NCBI GenBank assembly: GCA_031259645.1
Contig: JAIRLC010000034.1
Location: 1 to 8,573, forward strand
DNA from: Prevotellaceae bacterium
GTDB taxonomy: Bacteria > Bacteroidota > Bacteroidia > Bacteroidales > UBA932
DNA: 8,573 nucleotides
Direction: 5' to 3'
The stretch's first letter is position 1, and each line of letters starts with the position of its first letter. A program made the position numbers and the translations under genes. Under the pieces are notes generated by a model, which had not been told where the DNA came from, did no database searches, and saw only the letters and a program-made list of their open reading frames with translations. This document shows positions 7,401-8,573 of the stretch, piece by piece.

Positions 7401-8111
7401 ATGAAACATTTTATTTCGATATTACTCTTCATTGTCCTTACATGGTCGGCAACAGCTCAAATACAAACCGTTGAATTACACTTGCTGCATTATGATTATG
7501 TACGGAAATGGCGTTTCGGTTTCACCATCGGCGGCCACATTTTCGACTATGCCATAAAAAATTCCGAAAAGCCGGTCTTTGGCGACGTCCCGCTCATGGC
7601 CGAAGTAACCACGCCGGGTATAGGATTCAACATAAACGGAATTGTTGATTACCGCATCATACGGAACTGGCACCTGCGTTCGGGTTTTGGCATTTGTTTC
7701 GGCCAACGTGAGCTTAACTTTTACCAAGGTGTGAACGGCCCGCTGGTGCACACCTCGCAATACGATTCCTATTATATCGAAGTTCCCTTGCTGCTCAAAT
7801 TTTCCGCTAACCGGCACAGCAATTTCAGGCCTTACCTCATTGCCGGAACAGCAGCCCGCTACAACCTGGGCGGGAAAGTCAATCCCTCGAAAGGCGTGGT
7901 GATAGGCGTTGTGCCCTTTGAGCCGTTCTATGAAGGAGGCTTCGGCTTCGACTGGTTTTTCTACTATTTCAAATTGTCGTTTGAGGTGAAATATTCGGGC
8001 GGGTTCACCAATGTGAAATCCAATAACATTGCCGAAGGGTTTGAGCAATATGGCGACGCCATCAGCCGCATAAATTCCCGGATGATATTATTCTCATTCC
8101 ATTTCGAATAA
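7401..8111 (+). CDS. porT: Type IX secretion system protein PorT, outer-membrane beta-barrel family
   Basis: PorT (SprT in gliding bacteria) is a component of the type IX secretion / gliding machinery that exports proteins with a C-terminal sorting domain across the outer membrane. The 236-residue protein has a Sec signal peptide ('KHFISILLFIVLTWSATA') with likely cleavage at Ala19-Gln20. The mature part shows alternating aromatic/hydrophobic strands and the PorT-like segments 'PGIGFNINGIVDYRI', 'LRSGFGICFGQREL', 'YIEVPLLLKFSANRHSNFRPYLIAG', 'GFGFDWFFYYFKLSFEVKYSGG' and the terminal 'RMILFSFHFE', ending in an aromatic as outer-membrane barrels do. The start is set at ATG 7401; an in-frame TTG at 7395 would add only two residues. 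The position after menG supports the call. No other T9SS gene is present, so it may have its own promoter. Confidence 0.88.
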   Translation: MKHFISILLFIVLTWSATAQIQTVELHLLHYDYVRKWRFGFTIGGHIFDYAIKNSEKPVFGDVPLMAEVTTPGIGFNINGIVDYRIIRNWHLRSGFGICFGQRELNFYQGVNGPLVHTSQYDSYYIEVPLLLKFSANRHSNFRPYLIAGTAARYNLGGKVNPSKGVVIGVVPFEPFYEGGFGFDWFFYYFKLSFEVKYSGGFTNVKSNNIAEGFEQYGDAISRINSRMILFSFHFE

Positions 8112-8151
8112 CAAAAAAATAAATTTTATAACATATTTTAACATCTTTATA

Positions 8152-8182
8152 TTTGGATTTCTAAAAAATGTGATTACATTTG
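8152..8182 (+). promoter_or_regulatory. Near-perfect Bacteroidota promoter, TTTG-N19-TACATTTG
   Basis: TTTG at 8152-8155 is the -33 element and TACATTTG at 8175-8182 the -7 element, separated by 19 nt. This matches the Bacteroidota housekeeping consensus at both boxes and in spacing, and is the best promoter in the window. Transcription should start near 8188-8190 and run into the self-complementary region that follows. No long ORF lies downstream in the window, which suggests an RNA gene or small-protein gene. Confidence 0.75.
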
Positions 8183-8188
8183 CACTTG

Positions 8189-8480
8189 AAAAGGTTATTC
8201 GTTCTTTTTAATACTTGTTGGCGCTCGCTTTTAGTACTCTTTGTAAAGAAACTTGCAAACTTTCTGAATAATCTGATAGAAGAATGAAGTTAGCGCCCAC
8301 ATTTTCCTTTTTCTTAAATCCAATTATTATTGTTGCTGGAAAAATTGGTGTGGGCCTAATTTATTTATTATCAGATTGGTTTTGCAAGACCTCTTTACAA
8401 AAATAAATCATTTACAGGCTCGCGCTACTTCATTCAATTAAGAATTAACAATTAATAATTAAGAATGATTTTTCTTAATT
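8189..8480 (+). ncRNA. Candidate structured small RNA, 6S-like architecture
   Basis: The sequence folds on itself over long distances. Pairing blocks from outside in are: 8205-8212 with 8437-8444 (one G-U); 8219-8224 with 8422-8427 (one G-U); 8240-8249 with 8392-8401 (10 perfect pairs, TTTGTAAAGA/TCTTTACAAA); 8252-8259 with 8381-8388 (8 perfect); 8270-8278 with 8369-8377 (9 perfect, AATCTGATA/TATCAGATT); 8290-8301 with 8349-8359 (11 pairs with one bulged C). An open region of 15 by 20 nt (8225-8239 against 8402-8421) separates the closing helices from the long inner arm. A closing stem, a large central bubble about 37-51 nt from the 5' end, and a long bulged hairpin is the layout of 6S RNA, which mimics an open promoter. 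Both ends are inferred from the upstream promoter and the downstream hairpin. The length of about 240-290 nt is long for 6S. Alternatives are a structured mRNA for the 40-codon ORF inside it, or an inverted-repeat element. Confidence 0.5.
8284..8406 (+). CDS. Possible 40-residue hydrophobic small protein
   Basis: An ATG at 8284 opens 40 codons ending in TAA at 8404-8406. The product begins 'MKLAPTFSFFLNP', has a hydrophobic middle ('IIIVAGKIGVGLIYLL', residues 14-29) that could span a membrane once, and ends in a polar tail ('SDWFCKTSLQK'). A purine-rich AGAAGA sits just before the ATG, and the strong promoter at 8152-8182 is about 95 nt upstream of the start. I recognise no family. It coincides with the candidate structured RNA: the 5' part of its leader is in the 8270-8278/8369-8377 helix, and the coding region forms the apical arm. 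In AT-rich DNA a hydrophobic 40-codon ORF can arise by chance, and the strong base pairing fits an RNA gene at least as well. If real, it could be a small membrane protein or a toxin of type I style; this is speculation. Confidence 0.25.
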   Translation: MKLAPTFSFFLNPIIIVAGKIGVGLIYLLSDWFCKTSLQK

Positions 8481-8505
8481 TCTTAATCACTTAATCTCTT
8501 AATTG
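8436..8505. repeat. Inverted array of short tandem repeats, 4 x AATTAAN and 4 x CTTAATNN
   Basis: The left arm is four consecutive 7-mers AATTAAG, AATTAAC, AATTAAT and AATTAAG at 8436-8463. The right arm is four consecutive 8-mers CTTAATTT, CTTAATCA, CTTAATCT and CTTAATTG at 8474-8505. CTTAATT is the reverse complement of AATTAAG, so the arms face each other around a short centre (8464-8473). The periods differ (7 against 8). I recall similar AATTAAG-rich strings in Bacteroidota intergenic DNA. Their function is unknown; acting as a bidirectional terminator is one option. Confidence 0.8.
8457..8486 (+). terminator. AT-rich hairpin, possible terminator of the small RNA
   Basis: AATTAAGAA (8457-8465) pairs perfectly with TTCTTAATT (8472-8480) around the 6-nt loop TGATTT, giving a 9-bp stem. 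It has only two G-C pairs and is followed by a T-rich but not uniform run. Stem stability is low for a classical Rho-independent terminator. Adjacent repeats could extend the pairing, and the left arm can instead pair with 8205-8212 in the candidate RNA. Confidence 0.35.
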
Positions 8506-8532
8506 CTGTTTGTGTGTTGCAATGTATATTTG
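8503..8532 (+). promoter_or_regulatory. Promoter facing out of the window, TTG-N19-TATATTTG
   Basis: TATATTTG at 8525-8532 is an exact TAnnTTTG -7 box. TTG at 8503-8505 lies 19 nt upstream, at the usual -33 distance. Transcription would start near 8539. An ATG at 8556 (reading 'MKLVIN', open to the window end) is a reasonable start for the next gene, but six codons are too few to call it. Another ATG at 8537 closes after 11 codons. Confidence 0.5.
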
Positions 8533-8573
8533 TGATATGATATTTTATTGTATATATGAAATTAGTGATTAAT

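Noticed and set aside
7476..8048. 190-codon minus-strand ORF opposite porT
   Set aside because: porT has a signal peptide, barrel strands and family motifs on the plus strand. The reverse frame shows no domain and no promoter or start context.
8240..8401. Transposon terminal inverted repeats or a MITE
   Set aside because: The complementary blocks are nested with interruptions of different size, there is a promoter directly upstream, and I see no target-site duplication. An RNA fold explains it better, though a decayed element is not fully excluded.
8189..8480. tmRNA or RNase P RNA
   Set aside because: There is no tRNA-like end with a T-arm sequence and CCA, and no tag-peptide frame of the usual type, so tmRNA is unlikely. 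The stretch is short for RNase P and I cannot find its conserved core motifs.
8436..8505. CRISPR-like array
   Set aside because: Repeats are 7-8 nt long and directly abut one another with no spacers, and no cas gene is present.

Overview
This window is a stretch of a Bacteroidota chromosome, most likely Bacteroidia/Bacteroidales. Four things point there. The gene order nusB-yajC-YbbR-coaE-DUF5606 and the menG-porT pair are typical of the phylum. PorT belongs to the type IX secretion system, which is restricted to it. DUF3276 and DUF5606 are families mainly known from it. Promoter-like sites match the Bacteroidota TAnnTTTG (-7) / TTTG (-33) pattern, and most genes lack strong Shine-Dalgarno sequences. 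The order within the phylum is inferred, not proven.

Layout. Bases 1-1228 hold the 3' end of ffh (SRP54) and folD, both on the + strand. A small minus-strand gene for a PUR-domain (DUF3276) protein runs convergently into folD, with 1 nt between the stop codons. A compact AT-rich divergent region (1578-1698) carries one promoter-like site per direction. Downstream is a tightly packed + strand cluster: nusB, yajC, a short YbbR-like gene, coaE, a DUF5606 gene, purL and menG, with gaps of 3-5 nt or short overlaps. porT follows with its own promoter-like box placed across the end of menG. The last 462 bases (8112-8573) have no conventional gene but are not empty. They contain a near-perfect promoter, a stretch of about 240-290 nt with extensive long-range self-complementarity that looks like a structured RNA, a 40-codon hydrophobic ORF inside it, an inverted array of 7- and 8-nt tandem repeats that could terminate transcription, and a further promoter facing out of the window.

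How the genes fit together. Most are housekeeping: membrane targeting and export (ffh, yajC), one-carbon and purine metabolism (folD makes 10-formyl-THF, purL acts in de novo purine synthesis), rRNA transcription antitermination (nusB), CoA synthesis (coaE) and menaquinone methylation (menG). porT adds the phylum-specific secretion system. The part most worth a second look is the 3' intergenic region, where a 6S-like regulatory RNA or a structured small-protein mRNA seems plausible.
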